64,000 nt of DNA from Rhyacichthys aspro. Taxonomy: Eukaryota; Chordata; Actinopteri; Gobiiformes; Rhyacichthyidae. Each line of letters opens with the position of its first letter. Position 1 is the stretch's first letter. The notes under the pieces are model-generated. The model was not told the DNA's origin and searched no databases. It saw only the letters and a program-made list of their open reading frames with translations. The DNA is taken from the NCBI GenBank assembly GCA_036850595.1, contig CM072161.1, positions 8,081,905 through 8,145,904 on the forward strand, given 5' to 3'. Shown here piece after piece: positions 50,387-63,151 of this stretch. The translations under genes were made by a program, and so were the position numbers.

Positions 50387-52854
50387 TTGGGTCACAGCTA
50401 TGCTAAATCATACATTTTTTTGCTAGTGTATCTCTCTTTTTTTCTTTTGTAACTGTTCTGCTCCTTTCTAGCCATCTATAAGGAAAACAAGGAGTCAGTT
50501 TGTCATCTTAAAACATTCATTTACCAGTTTTAGTTTTGGTCCCCATTGTTAAAAGGAATGGAAAAGTCTGGTACTTCCATCATGGACATTTATTTATTAT
50601 AAACAATTATAATATAATATTAATTATATTTGATTTTCATCTGTTTTTGCTTATCTTTTTCCCTGTCAGATATCTGGACATCTAAAACTGATTACTAAAT
50701 TAGCTTTGAACGTCAATATAATAATATACAACATCTGTAATATAATGAAATTGAACTAAACAGCAGAATAACTTCACAGTAGTTAAAACATGGATTTCTA
50801 GTTAGTTCCAAGTAAATCACTCATTCATCATTTTTCAACATTTTTGAATTTTGAAGAGTCTGTGTAAGTGTTAGCTTATTGCCGTTTAGCATAGCGTGTT
50901 GCATTAAAGCAGTAGCTTGTTTGTCCTAAAGCACCCTGACAACAAACCTACCCTATAATACCAATAAAAGTCAATTGCATCAAAAATACATTACACAGTT
51001 AAATTTCTCATAATACTTAACCTAAGCTATTGGTGGCTCAGGAAACCTTAACGAGTGTGAATCTGTCCTCTTTAAATATATACATAGGTAGGTGTAAAGT
51101 TTAAGTAGTGACAAAAAGCAGGAAGTTTCATTGACAGAGTGAAGAGGGCCTATAACTGGGATGTGTTTGTGATTCCACTGTTGGTTTTCCAGCACAAAGC
51201 CCTCAGCCTGAGCCTCAGAATACCAATAGGCCGTGCTAGTGATTTGTTTGGTGGTTTGGGAAAGCCTTGCTCCGAGGCTCTTTGTAAAGGATGAATTCAC
51301 ACACATTGTACGCTGCCCATTGAGACACCCAGAGACAAAATAGCGGGCCGTTCAGCCTGGCTCAACCATTTATTTTTTTCCCCCCGAAACTTCCTTTTTC
51401 CCTTCCCTCTATCTCTAAGCCCCTTTCAGCTCCATTGCTACAGGTTGTGTTGTCTGGTAACAGTGGCAATGAAAGTATGTGATGCTTCCCATTAGGGATT
51501 TGTGTCTGCAGTGCAATAACTCTGCTCTACTTAAAAATAACCCACACAAGCCAAACAATGCATATTAAAAGTGCAGCCACCCTTCAGAAGCAATACTGTG
51601 ACTGCACGCCTGGATCGTTATGTATCTACCTTGGCTTAATCAAACTCCCACAGCTTTAACAGGCGCAGTATTTTGCTATTTTTAGAAGAAGTGGTTTGCG
51701 AGAATGTGCATGCTCCTAGTTTTTTTTTTGACGCACTTGCTTGAGGATGGAGATTAGTGAGTGTGTTTTATTTATTTTTTTTCTTCTTTTTTTGCCCTAA
51801 ATGTTGCCTTCTACCCTCTGGAGGGTACAACTTCAGGAGATGTGGAAGTCTGTCAGCCTGCTCTCAGGTCCCCAGGCGCTCTGACCTACTTGTTCCTCTG
51901 GCAGCCAAACTGTGGAGCAGGAAGACTTCGCTGAGGCAGGGATTCAGTGCTGGAAGAAACACGGCTGTATAAAATAATGATGGCATATTTTCAGCCAAGT
52001 CGAAACATTTAATGAGAGGGCAAACAGCGCTGGAGGTTTGATTAGATTTGTATTCACTGTATGCGCCACGAGACGAGATCTTTTTCCACATATTTAACTC
52101 ACAAAATGAGGACAAGACTATCAACATAAATAACAGAATAATAATGAATATTTCTTCTGTATTTACTTTTTTCCTTTTCAATTTGTTTTACTGATTAGTA
52201 TTTGACTGGTGCGCAGATCCCAATCAGAATGCTGATTGTGTTTTAAACTCAGGGCACAATGCATATTCATTAAGGCACACAAAAGACAGCACAATGGTTC
52301 TCCTTATCCACCTTCAGCACAATACAAAAGCTGTTCATATCAGGGCTTCGGATTTGAAGTTTAACATTCAGGTTTGGAAAAGCCACAGCTGCTGTCATTT
52401 TGATGAAGCTGCCGGCTAACAACATCTGCATAAAAAACATTCATTTACATAGCAATCTGCAGTAAAACAGCCACATCCAGGATTAGTGTTATTAGCCACA
52501 TCTCATATTTGTTGATGGTATTTACGAACTTGTTCCCGATTCTTAGTTTTGAGGCACAACACCCATCTCCTCCTCCACCTCAGCTCCTGGTGAATCCCTC
52601 TTTTTGCTTCTTTTTTAAACGCTGTTGGCTGTAGCTAAACTAAAGCATTTGTGTGTTAAGTACTGAGTAAAAAACACAGAAAAACCAAGTGGTATATTGA
52701 TATTACAGGGATGCACACACATAAGCTTGTTAGAATATACTTTACTTTGTGCAGCAGCAGGATTCTTGCAAGATTCATGAGTTCACAAACTCACAGAAAT
52801 CGATCTCATCCCTGTCAGAGTCTTGTGATTTTGACAGAAGAATGGTTGGTTTGT
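50387..52854. other. gene-poor interval, part 2
   Basis: Nothing coding was recognised. The stretch about 51,170-51,990 has richer sequence with several open frames but no splice context. AT-rich sequence fills the remainder. Confidence 0.4.
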
Positions 52855-53355
52855 AGCACAACAGCACTCTAGACCGGTCTTGGTCTAGAGACTGGTTTTA
52901 AGACTATTTTGTTATGGTCTTGATCTTGTCGTGGTCTTGTTCCCTAAAAGTCTTGGTCAGTCTTGTCTCAATCTGGGAAGTCAAGACCAACCAAGATCAC
53001 AAATTGCATATTTGTCTGTTCTTATGATTAAAAGACAACCTCAATAATTTTATAATGAATCAAATATTTGATATATTGTTCCCCTCCATGAGTCTGAACT
53101 TGGTCTAAGACTGGACTAACTCTGTCTCCCTCATCAAACACTAACCTCCATGAATATGAACTTGATCGAAAACTGAACTTGGACTGTTTAGATTTTTTAA
53201 ATGTTCACTTGTATCTGTTACAGTGTATTGTACACTTGTTCTGGTCTGAATTCTGCCTTGACCTGGTCTTACCCTGACATAATCTTGGGCTTCACTTGGT
53301 CTTGACTTGACATAGTCCAGGTTGATCTTAGACAATGGGGTCTTGACTACAACTC
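52855..53355. mobile_element. CTTGGTCTTG-type repeat element
   Basis: About 500 bp in which GTCTTG, CTTGGTCT and their complements recur (for example CTAGACCGGTCTTGGTCTAG near the left and GGTCTTGACTACAACTCT at the right). The two ends, GCACTCTAGACCGGTCTTGG and, reversed, AGAGTTGTAGTCAAGACC, look like diverged inverted termini. Similar 'gtcttggtc' elements are common in teleosts. No coding content. Confidence 0.5.
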
Positions 53356-53888
53356 TATTTGTTTGGTGTAGCAGTTATGGGCATTTTGAAGGTTTGAGGA
53401 CTCTGATTGCTCTGATTGGATAAAATGATCTTCTGTTAAAGTACTTGTTGTTACTGGCAGGTGGTCCATCCAGTCACCTCCAGGTAACTGCCCTTTGCAG
53501 GATTTTTGGTGGTTTCTGTTTGATAGGAAAAAGCGCATACAAAATATCTCCAAGAAAGCAAGAGTATTCAAAGGAAAAGAAGTTGTAAAGGTTGCCAAAC
53601 ACCATGGTAACAGTCACATGTTCAGAAAAAATGATTGTACAACATAGTTATAAAGTGGCTGAGCTATTTTGCAGCTAGACAAAATGGCTGTTCCTTGGTA
53701 CAGTGGATGGGGCATATTGTTGCTGCTGAAATCCAACATTTCCTTTTAGTGAAACTGAAAACATGTAATGAATGAATGAAGTCGAGAAATGACGTGATAT
53801 TATCTGCTGTCAGACATACTTTTAAGTCTAACATTCATTTCATTCATTCATGCAGAATTTATACACTTAAACACATGCCTTTTCTTTC

Positions 53889-53906
53889 TTTTTTTTTTTT
53901 TTTTTT
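53889..53906 (+). repeat. poly-T run
   Basis: An 18-base T homopolymer following CTTTCTTTC; possibly the reverse of a retroposon A-tail, but no retroposon body was identified. Confidence 0.8.
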
Positions 53907-54255
53907 CGTGTTGTCTCCCAATTACCCTGCTGCTACATGATGCATAGCCGCAATCCTTTATTTGGTAAAGGTTAGACTCAAGAACGGTGGATTACCCTGC
54001 TTGGCTTTGCTTTTTTTTAATTCCTAAATGTCACAGCTTTCAAAAGGAGGAAAAGTCGCACTTAATGGTTCCTCAGGGCCCATCTTTCAAAGTCAAAAAA
54101 ATAAAAAAAATAAATCTGAGCATCCTGCACATTTGGAAGGTGACTTAAGGAGTTGTTAAGAGTGAAAACACTACAGAGCATCAGATTAACCCATACATGT
54201 ACGTCTTATCGAGATGTGTGTATCATATTTAGAGTCTCTTTTCAGATACAGTTTG

Positions 54256-54644
54256 GAGAAATGAAGGTAAAAGTGCGACAGGAGGAGAGATAGCACCAAG
54301 CTGGAGGAGGGAGCAGAGCGAGGAGGAGGAGGAGGAGGAGGAGGAGGAGGAGGGTTTTGTGGCGAATAAGCTGTCCTCTCTTCTCCCACGGCTCCACAGT
54401 CTGCGAGCATCGTAGCACAACGAGAGCACATCAGCCCCATCTCCACGTTAGGGTTCATTCATTCAGGGATGGAGCGTCCCTGTCTCAATGGCAGCCTTTA
54501 ACAGCCGCGTCAGAGACATCAGAGTGCTGTAAATGTTTGGTTTTCTTTGTTTTTTTGATGATGATGATGATGAGATGATTGGAGTTGGTGAGGAGATGCA
54601 GCCCGGGAGAAGTGGATGCTGAGCCGCTCCAGCTTGAGAGTAAG
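54256..54644 (+). other. candidate 5' untranslated exon of an unidentified plus-strand gene
   Basis: GC-rich, purine-rich sequence with a (GAG)n run (54,320-54,353), CpGs and upstream ATGs, ending GAGAGTAAG before a consensus GTACGT donor at 54,645. Long purine-rich first exons of this kind are usual for neuronal genes with large introns. The 5' boundary is not defined. No coding sequence of the gene was seen in the window; exon 2 may be the segment at 63,152. Confidence 0.4.
54320..54353 (+). repeat. (GAG)n microsatellite
   Basis: A run of about eleven GAG/GGA triplets. On the opposite strand it makes the poly-Pro or poly-Ser run of two spurious ORFs. A (GAT)n run follows at 54,557-54,572. 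Confidence 0.9.
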
Positions 54645-54645
54645 G

Positions 54646-57600
54646 TACGTGTAAAGATTTGCTTTTCTTTTTCTTGTGATGTGTCTCGGTTTAGAGGGCT
54701 ATCATGCAGGCGAGTGAGATAAACCTTTTGAATATGTGTTTGGCTCAACTCCAGATAACTTCAAAGGGTCTATACGGTGCTATGGCATGTCTTAGATTCA
54801 TTTAGTCCAAATAGAATTTCATCTTCCTGTAATACCTGTGAATGATGTTCTTAAAAGCTTGCAACTGTATCTTCACACTTCTTTCAACAAGATGAGACCA
54901 TGATAACTCTTCTGTATGCAATATATGCTTCAGCAGTTCACTGTAAGGTATGGTTAAAAAAAAAAGTTACTAGACTTCTCTGCTTCTGGAGTGCCATTTG
55001 ACAAATAAACAGTTTGATTTCGCACCGTGAGTGAGCCACACTGAATAAATATGTGGAAAAAACAGCACTTTGCAGCAAATATGCAGGCGTCCACGTTCTT
55101 GATCCACACAGCAGAAAAGTGCCTTTAAGTTTGAGTGTGTTTGCGCTTGTTTTCCCCACTTGAAAGCCCGTTCACATCAGACACAGATCCCCAACTTGAA
55201 GCGGAGGGAACGCTGCACGGGCAGATCAATACACCGAGCTGCCGGAGCGCCAAAGCAGAGCTATCGGCCGACGAGGCAGCATGCTGACTCCTCTGAAGTC
55301 CCACTCGGCTCTCATCTCTCATGTCAGACGTGGAGGGGACAGTGGGCACTATTGTCCAACAGGAAACTCGCAATCAGGCTGTGTGACCTTGTGAGAATGA
55401 AACATATCTGTAATGTGTAGATGGCAGACTAGAGAAGTTGTTGACTGTGTACAACAAGGTGCTGAGGCAATATGATTATAGGGAGAATAAATCAATGTCT
55501 TTTTAATCAAATCTGTCACGGTACAATATGCCAGCCAAACAATCTGCAGTTTGGAACTAAATGTTGACTGAAATCTAATAATAGCCATGACTGTTATTGT
55601 TAAATATAAGAGCCAGAGTTTGTTTTGAGTTATTTCCTGAATAAGTGCAATGCAAAAGCCAGAAACCCAATGAGAGGCTTTTTGAACAAGTCCCATGTTG
55701 AACTGCAATGTTTCCATCCAAATGCTTGAAAAACAAACCTGGCACCATGCTCTGTTTTAATGCTCACCACTGATTAGGATCCAGGCTTATTTTGTCATTT
55801 TGAGTGGTCACAGGGGATATACTTCTACTGTCTTTTCCTTTCTTCCCTGAGCTGTTATTGGCTGAAATCTACACATTTGAAAATGAACCTTCTGATGTAA
55901 ACAAAAGATAAACGTCAGTGAAATATAGGCAGCAGGAAATTTTGGTTTGCAAATTTATTCACCAGCTACATGTGAGAAAAAGTATCCATTGTAAGGATTG
56001 ATTGAATTTTTATATCACACCTTTAATGCATGACGCCATCCACAGACCATTTTTCTCTCAGTCAAATGTTAAAACTCCAGCTCACATGTTCCAAGAATTT
56101 TCTTTTCAAATTGTGTTACTTTTATACCCTGCATGGCCATTTAAAATGAGTGTGGCATTTTATCATACATCTTTGTTGGTACTGTGAGAAATGTATATAT
56201 AGGTCTTTATTCCTTGTTTGTATGACAGAGTTTATTGTATTGTCTATTGCAAATACTGGGATCAGGACCCAAAAGTTGGAGATGCTATTTGTGTCGCCAA
56301 AAAACAAAACAAAACAAAAAAAACCCCAAATCTCACACTGTCAAAAAATCCAGAAAATTGTTTGTGAAAGCACATAGGCATTTAGTGAAAAATAACTACT
56401 TTTAGAAAGGGGCATTATACTAAAAATAACCAAAAAGACACTAACAAAAAAAAAATATTTAAAAGAATGAAATACAAATAGAGATGACGAAAGCTAGGCC
56501 AAAAATGAGCAAAAAAAACTACAAATAGAACAATCCTGTACAAACAATGACCAAAATTACATTGTTTAAGTTGCAGCAAAACAAGGAGCTGGGGTGGAGG
56601 TGGGTTGTATATGAGAGAGTAGATTAAATAGAAGACTGATAAGACTTTGGCCAGTGAGAAGTGAGGGAAAAGACTGAAGCAAACCTGACGTATCAAACAG
56701 ATCTTAAATCCATTAGCTGATACAGTGCAAAGAGGTCATTGTTCTGTCTCCTATGCTTTGTTAAATGCGCATTCAGTTCTATACATCTGCAACTCTAAAA
56801 TTCATCATCAAGCGGGGAAAGTTGACTTCTAACAGAATGTTTAAAAAAAAAAAGTCACCTGCAATGATCCTATTAAAACTTAAGCAAAGGTGAGATCCAC
56901 ACCTCTCAGACAAACAGCACTAGTCTCAGCTTCTGAAGCCGCGCTGCGACTGGCGTATTTCACACAAACAGGAACAATGGGCACTCAGGCTGACTTTGCT
57001 TTTGCAGAAACGTGGATGTAACAGACGCCGCTCGGTGCACTGCGAGGAATTGAGGGCTGTTTGCTGTTTGTGACTGATTGTTGATGTATATTTATGTGCG
57101 TGAGGCTCTGTAGGAGGGCAGACGGGCTTCAAAACAATCAATGAAATGCATGCTAATTTATTCATATTCAGATGTGTTCGTGATGCCGTACATTCAGGCG
57201 ACATGTTTTCACCCCATGGCTTAAAATTTCAAGCATTTCCTATTCCCCCTGCCTTTATTTCTGAAGGAAATCCGCTGTCACTCTGAGGCACAAACCCAGG
57301 GCCTCTCCATTAAGTGTGAGAATAGTTGTTTCCTGCTTTGATCATAAGAGTAATTGGATTAAGCTAATTACACGGCCGGCAGACTTTTCCACTTGTGGTG
57401 TTTGATTGCACCGATCGCCGGGTCCCTCTGGCCACACATTCGAACACTGTCATGAGACCGTCATGGTCGTGAGGCCGTCTTAACGCAATGATTACTTCTG
57501 TGATCAAGATCGGTGAGTCGATTCGGGGATAAGACACGAATTCAGACGGATGCTGATTGCCTCGGAGGAAACGCGCTCGTAATTATTTACTCCATCAACA

Positions 57601-58815
57601 CATGCAACAACAGCTTTATCAAATTACACTTCTAGTACATGGAGTAATGAGATTATTGTGTACACGTCACAAAATAAGGCCTAGTCCTGAGGCTTTGATA
57701 GGATGTCATGATCTGGTTTGATTGCTCCCGAAACGTAAATGACTCTTTCAGTTGATCAAATATGGATCTTAACCTCTAGAGGAAGTTATTGCCATGGAGC
57801 TGAGTAGGAACGGAAAGAACCGGGAGCGAGACACTTCAAATCCACGTGAAGCGCTTGCCATTTTTGTTTTGAATAGTCTCCATTTGAATAGACTTCCTCC
57901 AAAGTCATTTTGACACCTTTATTTCAGGTTTCCGTCCTCAGTGTCAGGCCTGTTCAGTTTTACTTTTCTTTGCCCTTTTCAAGATTTTTCTAAAGCTCTA
58001 GTGATTGGCCGACACCGATCCATGATTACAGGAAATTGCTACCATGCAGTTTTGTTCAATGGCTATTTTTTGATGTGCAAACGGTTAAAGGGTTGTGTTA
58101 AAAAGAGAAGTAAATGTGTTGTTCAGTTCTTGTATTACAGGCAGGGTATAAACAGTATGCCTTTGAAACGGCAGTATAATCTATTCCTATTCTCAGTAAA
58201 CAGCGGAGGTCTTTTCTCCAGAAACAATGTACTGATCAAAGAATGACTCTGTTCTGCAAAGATGTGATGGCGTCATTTTTCGGTTTAAAGATCATATCTC
58301 AGATAAAACTGTGGTTGGGCCAAAAGTATGTGGGATTAGGACTGGCTCTTTTTCTTTTGCTCATGTGCCACTGAGGATGGTATTGCTTTAATTGGCTACG
58401 GGCTGTGTATTTAAGGTGGAAAAGGGTTGTTTTGTAAATGAGGCTGACGATAGAGGACAAGGAGCAAGCCTATCCATGCACACATTCATTACTTACACAT
58501 TTCGCAAGGTAGTGGGGACACAAGGAGATGAGAGGGTGCCTGTTTTCATTGTGCAGCATTTGAGTCTTTCAGCTAATGTCCTTAAGTTTCTGTTCATATG
58601 TCAACACCAGGAAGGAAGTAAACAATAAAAAGACAGGAAAGATGCAAATGTGCCTTTAACCCAATCATCCCTTAGTGTCCTCTTAGTCGTCATCGAGTGG
58701 CAGTAGATGAATAACTGGTTACAAAAAAGTGTATTTTTATGCTAATTTCACCATAATACTTTTAATTGAAGGCTGTTGTGTTCCTTGATTGCCACTATAA
58801 AGGATTCCAGACTTG
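54646..58815. other. gene-poor interval, part 3
   Basis: No exon recognised. About 57,000-57,620 is repeat-free and carries TAATTA-type cores and CpG-rich patches (for example GATTAAGCTAATTACACGG) and may be regulatory. A (CAAAA)n run lies near 56,305. Confidence 0.4.
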
Positions 58816-59305
58816 TGGTGCATTCATGTGGTCCTCAGAAACTCGGAGTATTCGAGTTAGGAGGTTCTTCTTCCGAGATTTCAGCTCGGAAAATCGGAAC
58901 GTTCTAAACCATAACAACAAGAAAGATGGACACGAAGTCAAAAATGTGCTAATGTTATTTTAAAATGAGTGATTATGGTCAAAGTAGCAATTATTAGCCT
59001 GTTAGCAGTGGTTCAAGAAATAAAGTATAAAGTATATAGTCTAAATAAGCCTATATGGACAAAACGAGTTAGTAGTTATCAAGTTAATAATGTGCAAGGT
59101 TGGTATGAAATATTTTTAAATTACTTATATTACTAAACTTTGCTTTCCTTCACCATGTTGACTATGGAAAGAAACACAGAATCTCGGGCAAGTCCGACTA
59201 ACTTGAGCTTCTGAGCTTTTGTTACAACTAGAGCAAGTGTTTATGTGCATTTTTCGTCTCGGAAAAACAGTTTCCCGAGTTCCCGAGGACCACTTGAATG
59301 CACCA
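58816..59305. mobile_element. MITE with about 30-bp terminal inverted repeats
   Basis: TGGTGCATTCATGTGGTCCT at 58,816 pairs with AGGACCACTTGAATGCACCA ending at 59,305 (one mismatch in 20), and similarity continues inward through the (A/G)AACTCGG motif on both sides. The 490-bp interior has repeated CTCGGAAAA-type motifs and no transposase. Target-site duplication was not clear. Confidence 0.75.
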
Positions 59306-60054
59306 TTAATAACCAGCAAAGGGACTTTCATGAGACTGTCTCTTGTTCCAAACATAATTTTTTTATACGTCTTGCATGAAGTTTTACACAAGCTCACTAA
59401 AAGAAAGGGAACAGCTGAAAGTCGAAAAGAACGCTCGATTGTGTAACAGTGACTCATTTTCAAGTTTCAGAAGAAATAATACATCATGTTGAACTTTATA
59501 TTGCGTTCCCGTCAACCGCACAACGTATACAGTTCTATAACAGCTTATCCTAAAAACATATTTGAATATAAAACAGCATCTCGGCGGTAGAGTTTTTCTC
59601 TCTGAGCTGTGAAATGCATTGTTGGCAGTCTGCGATCCAGCCCTCATTAACACGTTCACTGAAATGTTCGACTTCACACCATTTGTACTTGTAAACATCT
59701 TCACAGTAGAACGCTGCGATTTTCAAACACCCACATATTAAACTCTTCAAGTGTCTGTCATTTTTTTTTTTTTAATAAGGAACCATTGCAACGGAAGCCT
59801 TTATGAGGTAATGCAATAGTTATATAACAAGATTTTTTACCTTTTCAAAGAGGAGAGCGCATCATACTGAGGTAGATGAGTTAGATGCAGACATGTTTCT
59901 AAAAGGGTGAAATGTATCCTATATGTTATTGCTCATACATGTGCAAAATATCAGTTCATTATGGAATTATGTCGACACTAGACTCAAGAATAACATTTTC
60001 AAATATAACTCATACACTTTGTTCTGTTCTTTTTCTCCTTCTCCTCGTTATTCT

Positions 60055-60160
60055 TTTATTTAACCTTTATTTAACCAATTGTACGTGACTCAGATAGGCT
60101 TCTCTTCTCTAGGAGTGACCCAAAATAGAAGAGTCACACACAACAGGACAATGAATCACA
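60055..60160 (+). repeat. TTTATTTAACC-type dispersed repeat fragment
   Basis: TTTATTTAACCTTTATTTAA is followed by an AGATAGGCTTCTCTTCTCTA segment, which resembles the widespread vertebrate repeat that begins TTTAACCTTTATTTAACCAG and continues with GAGATC..TCTCTT. The family call is from memory. Confidence 0.4.
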
Positions 60161-60273
60161 GGAGCACAATTAAAATTCATTCTAAAGAGTGACCCTTATG
60201 TAAGCGATGTCATCAAAAAGGTACAACCACGCCGTGACAAAAAAAGCGGTGATGTTTCCCATTTATTTATTTA

Positions 60274-60298
60274 AAATCAAATCAAATCAAATCAAATC
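60274..60298 (+). repeat. (AAATC)n microsatellite
   Basis: Five pentamer copies. A (TTTG)n run follows at 60,375-60,393. Confidence 0.85.
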
Positions 60299-60461
60299 CT
60301 ACTCCTTTTCGGACATGAAAGATACTGTTTTGCTTTTTGTTGTTTTGTCTTTCTGATTAATTCTGTTTGGTTTGCTTGTTTGTTTGTTTGTTTTATTTAT
60401 ACTATTAATTTTAGTTCATACCAACTCTACATGTTCAAAATAAATAAATGAAATGAAATAA

Positions 60462-60610
60462 TGGATTCGATTTTATATAGTGCTTTTCAAGGGACTCAAA
60501 CTGCTTACAATGGAGTCCATTATTTATTCACAGTGCGCCCCCTGGTGTAGCAACCTAATATCAAGCCACTCAGCAGTGTTCTCTACCCACTCACTGACAG
60601 CACACATACA
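60462..60610 (+). repeat. TTATATAGTGCTTTTCAAGG-type dispersed repeat
   Basis: The segment matches the pattern 'atttatatagcgcttttcaaggcactcaaagcgctttacatt' that occurs in many fish repeats, here with ATTTTATATAGTGCTTTTCA and TCCATTATTTATTCACAGTG. It is a degraded copy without coding content. Confidence 0.45.
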
Positions 60611-60879
60611 CAGTAGTCAGTCTGTTGGGTTTTCCATTCATTGAAAATGTGTGTAGTCTCCTAAAGTTTCATTGTCAGAACTTATCACACCAAGTAAGTC
60701 TTTTAATTAAACATTTTTAGAGCTGCCGCAGCAACTTCACAAATTCACCGCAAGGCCATGAAATCATCAAAGCACTGGCTTGTGTTGCAAATTGGAAACA
60801 AAAAGGAAAGGCCAAAATACAGGATTAGTAAAAGTTAAGCACATTACATCATGCTGACTGACGTCTTTGATTGACCTTC

Positions 60880-61340
60880 ATTACTGTTGTTTCTCTATCA
60901 ACCCTTTTTATCAGACTCTGAGCCCAGGCCAGGCTTCTATGATTCAATTTGGCAGCGGGGTGTTCCCTTTATTCCCGCGCAACACTGCATCCACACATTT
61001 TAGATCATTATGTTCCGAGCCTCGTCCGCAAACAGGAGTGACAGCCGAACGGCATTCACAAGGACAGTCAGCGCGAGGAAAAGCCACTAATTACTCCTCC
61101 AACAACCTACCGCAGTAGAAAGTTCTGCTTCACAGTGTGTCCCTCATAAACCCACTGCCAAACAGGCAACTTTTAGAAACTATTAATTGATTTGCGGCTA
61201 ATGATTTGCATTTTAATAGCACACCTACGCCTCCTTCTGTATGTGTCGACTTCTCAAACTGCATCGGCGCCTCATTAATCAGCCATCTGTCAAACGCTGA
61301 ATGACATGTTACTGAGCCTCCGCAAATAAACACAGAATAT
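60880..61340. promoter_or_regulatory. candidate conserved non-coding block
   Basis: Repeat-free, higher-complexity DNA between a dispersed repeat and the minisatellite, with elements such as CCACTAATTACTCC and GCTAATGATTTGCATTTTAA. Open frames on both strands overlap and have no splice context. Regulatory function is inference. Confidence 0.25.
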
Positions 61341-61654
61341 TGATGGACGGATTGGACGCGCTGAGCCACCGAGGAGAGAAATATAAAGACAATGTGTGGA
61401 CAGTGGAGTTTTGCTGTGTTTTTATGGTAAAAATCAACATTGTACTGGAGGTTCGTTGTTTACATGTACGTTTTTGGGCGTGCAACAATCAGCCAATCAC
61501 AGCTCAGAGAAGACAATTTAATCTGCATGTGTCTAAGGGTTGTTTAAGATGCAAAATTTGGCTGCATTAGGGGTTTACCTGTTGAGCACTAAAGAAGAGG
61601 AGAGTTAATGGAGCTGGGTTTGTTTCCATACAGTCTCCATGAAATCCTGCATAG

Positions 61655-62460
61655 TGTTAAATCTAAATAAAACATGTTCAAATCCACCTGAAACCTGTTC
61701 AAATCCTTTAAAAAATTGTTCAAATCCAACAAAAACATGTTTAAACCCAACAAGGACCTGTTCAAATCCAACTAAAACATGTTTAAACCCAACAAAGACC
61801 TGTTCAAATCCAACTAAAACATTTCCAAATCCATCTACAACCTGTTATGATCCAACTAAAATACTTCAAAACCTGTTCAAATCTAACTAAAACATGTTCA
61901 AATCCAACTGATACCTGTTCAAATCCACCTGAAACCTGTTCAAATCCTTTTAAAAACTGTTCTTATCCAACAAAAACATGTTTAAACCCAACAAGGACCT
62001 GTTCAAATCCAACTAAAACATGTTTAAACCCAACAAAGACCTGTTCAAATCCAACTAAAACATGTTCCAATCCAACTGATACCTGTTGAAATCCATCTAA
62101 AACCTGTTCAAATCTAAGACCTGTTCAAATCCAAATATAACCTGTTCAAATCCATCTAAAACCTCCTTAAATCCATCTAAAACCAGTTCAAATCCAACTA
62201 AAACATGTTCAAATCCAACTAAGACTTGTTCAAATCCAACTGTAACATCTTCATATTAAACTAAAACATGTTCAAATCGAACTAAAACCGATTCAAATCC
62301 AGGTGAAACATGGTGAAATCCACCTGAGACCTGTACAAATCCAACTATAACCTGTTCAAATCCAACTAAAACCAACTGATATTTGGAATAAGAATAAAAT
62401 CAGAAGAGACTGTCAGCCCTTGGACATTTTCCTCATCAAATCCCTCTTTCCAAAATGTTT
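61655..62460 (+). repeat. 21-bp minisatellite with higher-order repeat (array C)
   Basis: About 34 units of a 21-bp repeat (ACCTGTTCAAATCCAACTAA plus one base) run from 61,655 to about 62,375. A block beginning CACCTGAAACCTGTTCAAAT at 61,685 recurs at 61,926 with the same variants in order, so a 241-bp segment was duplicated. The right flank (62,383-62,455) matches the flank of array B. The 21-bp period leaves one frame open as heptapeptides (CSNPTKT), which is a by-product. Confidence 0.9.
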
Positions 62461-63151
62461 GTACACCTCTGATTTTTTTGCGATAAAGCATGTGATTGTT
62501 TGCCCACTCCCGGTTCCCATAACACTACATCTCGAACGACTCGTGAAACTAACTCTGAATCTGACATTGTCTACATACATAAGCCCTGTCAGTCAGTCGG
62601 CACCTGCTACTCACTCCCCATTTACTGCCCCCTGCCCCCTGCCCCATCACGCCCAGGCTAATGGCTCTTATCAGGCCTCGGAGAATCAGATCTGCACAAG
62701 GAAATGAGCTGAGCTGCCTCCGACTTCTTCATATCTGAAGCATATTTGTGCCCCGTCCCACCATTAGGCTTTCCATGCTCAGGGGTCCACTGGCACTCTT
62801 TTCATATAACGCCATAATGTCAGGAAATGAAAAGCAAAATAAAGAGAAATGCTCTTACTGTCTGACTAGTGGACCATGTGACTAGAACTGTTTATGCCTC
62901 CGTTAAACAACCCCTTCGTTATGCATGGCGCTCCCAATATTTTTTTTTCAACTCCCGCTTCATCCCCAAGCCAGAATTCCATTTGCGCGGCCGTGACATT
63001 TTTTATGTGATTTATTCTATTGTCCCGAGTCCTCCGGCCATGGCTGCCCCTCCGCCTCATCTTCTTGCCATGAGCTTTGACAATCCCAGCCTTTGTTTTT
63101 GCAATGAGAAGCAGCATTCTTTCAGCGGGATGACCTCCTCTGTCTCTACAG
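62461..63151. other. non-coding interval between array C and the candidate exon
   Basis: Mixed sequence with CCCC(T/A)GCCCC runs and a long open frame on both strands at about 62,870-63,150. Neither frame resembles a known protein. Confidence 0.35.

Noticed and set aside
49955..50452. 165-codon plus-strand ORF, the second longest in the window
   Set aside because: It runs through the dispersed repeat and straight across the perfect inverted repeat, so it is repeat sequence that happens to be open.
54186..54458. Poly-Pro and poly-Ser ORFs on the minus strand
   Set aside because: Created by the (GAG)n microsatellite; nothing else supports coding.
61639..62089. Heptapeptide-repeat ORFs (CSNPTKT; DLNMFLL on the other strand), suggestive of an ice-binding or structural repeat protein
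   Set aside because: A 21-bp period keeps frames open by arithmetic. Both strands are open, there is no signal peptide or promoter, and the same repeat occurs elsewhere without open frames.
61655..62375. CRISPR-like regular array
   Set aside because: Units are contiguous 21-mers without spacers, in a vertebrate genome; it is a minisatellite.
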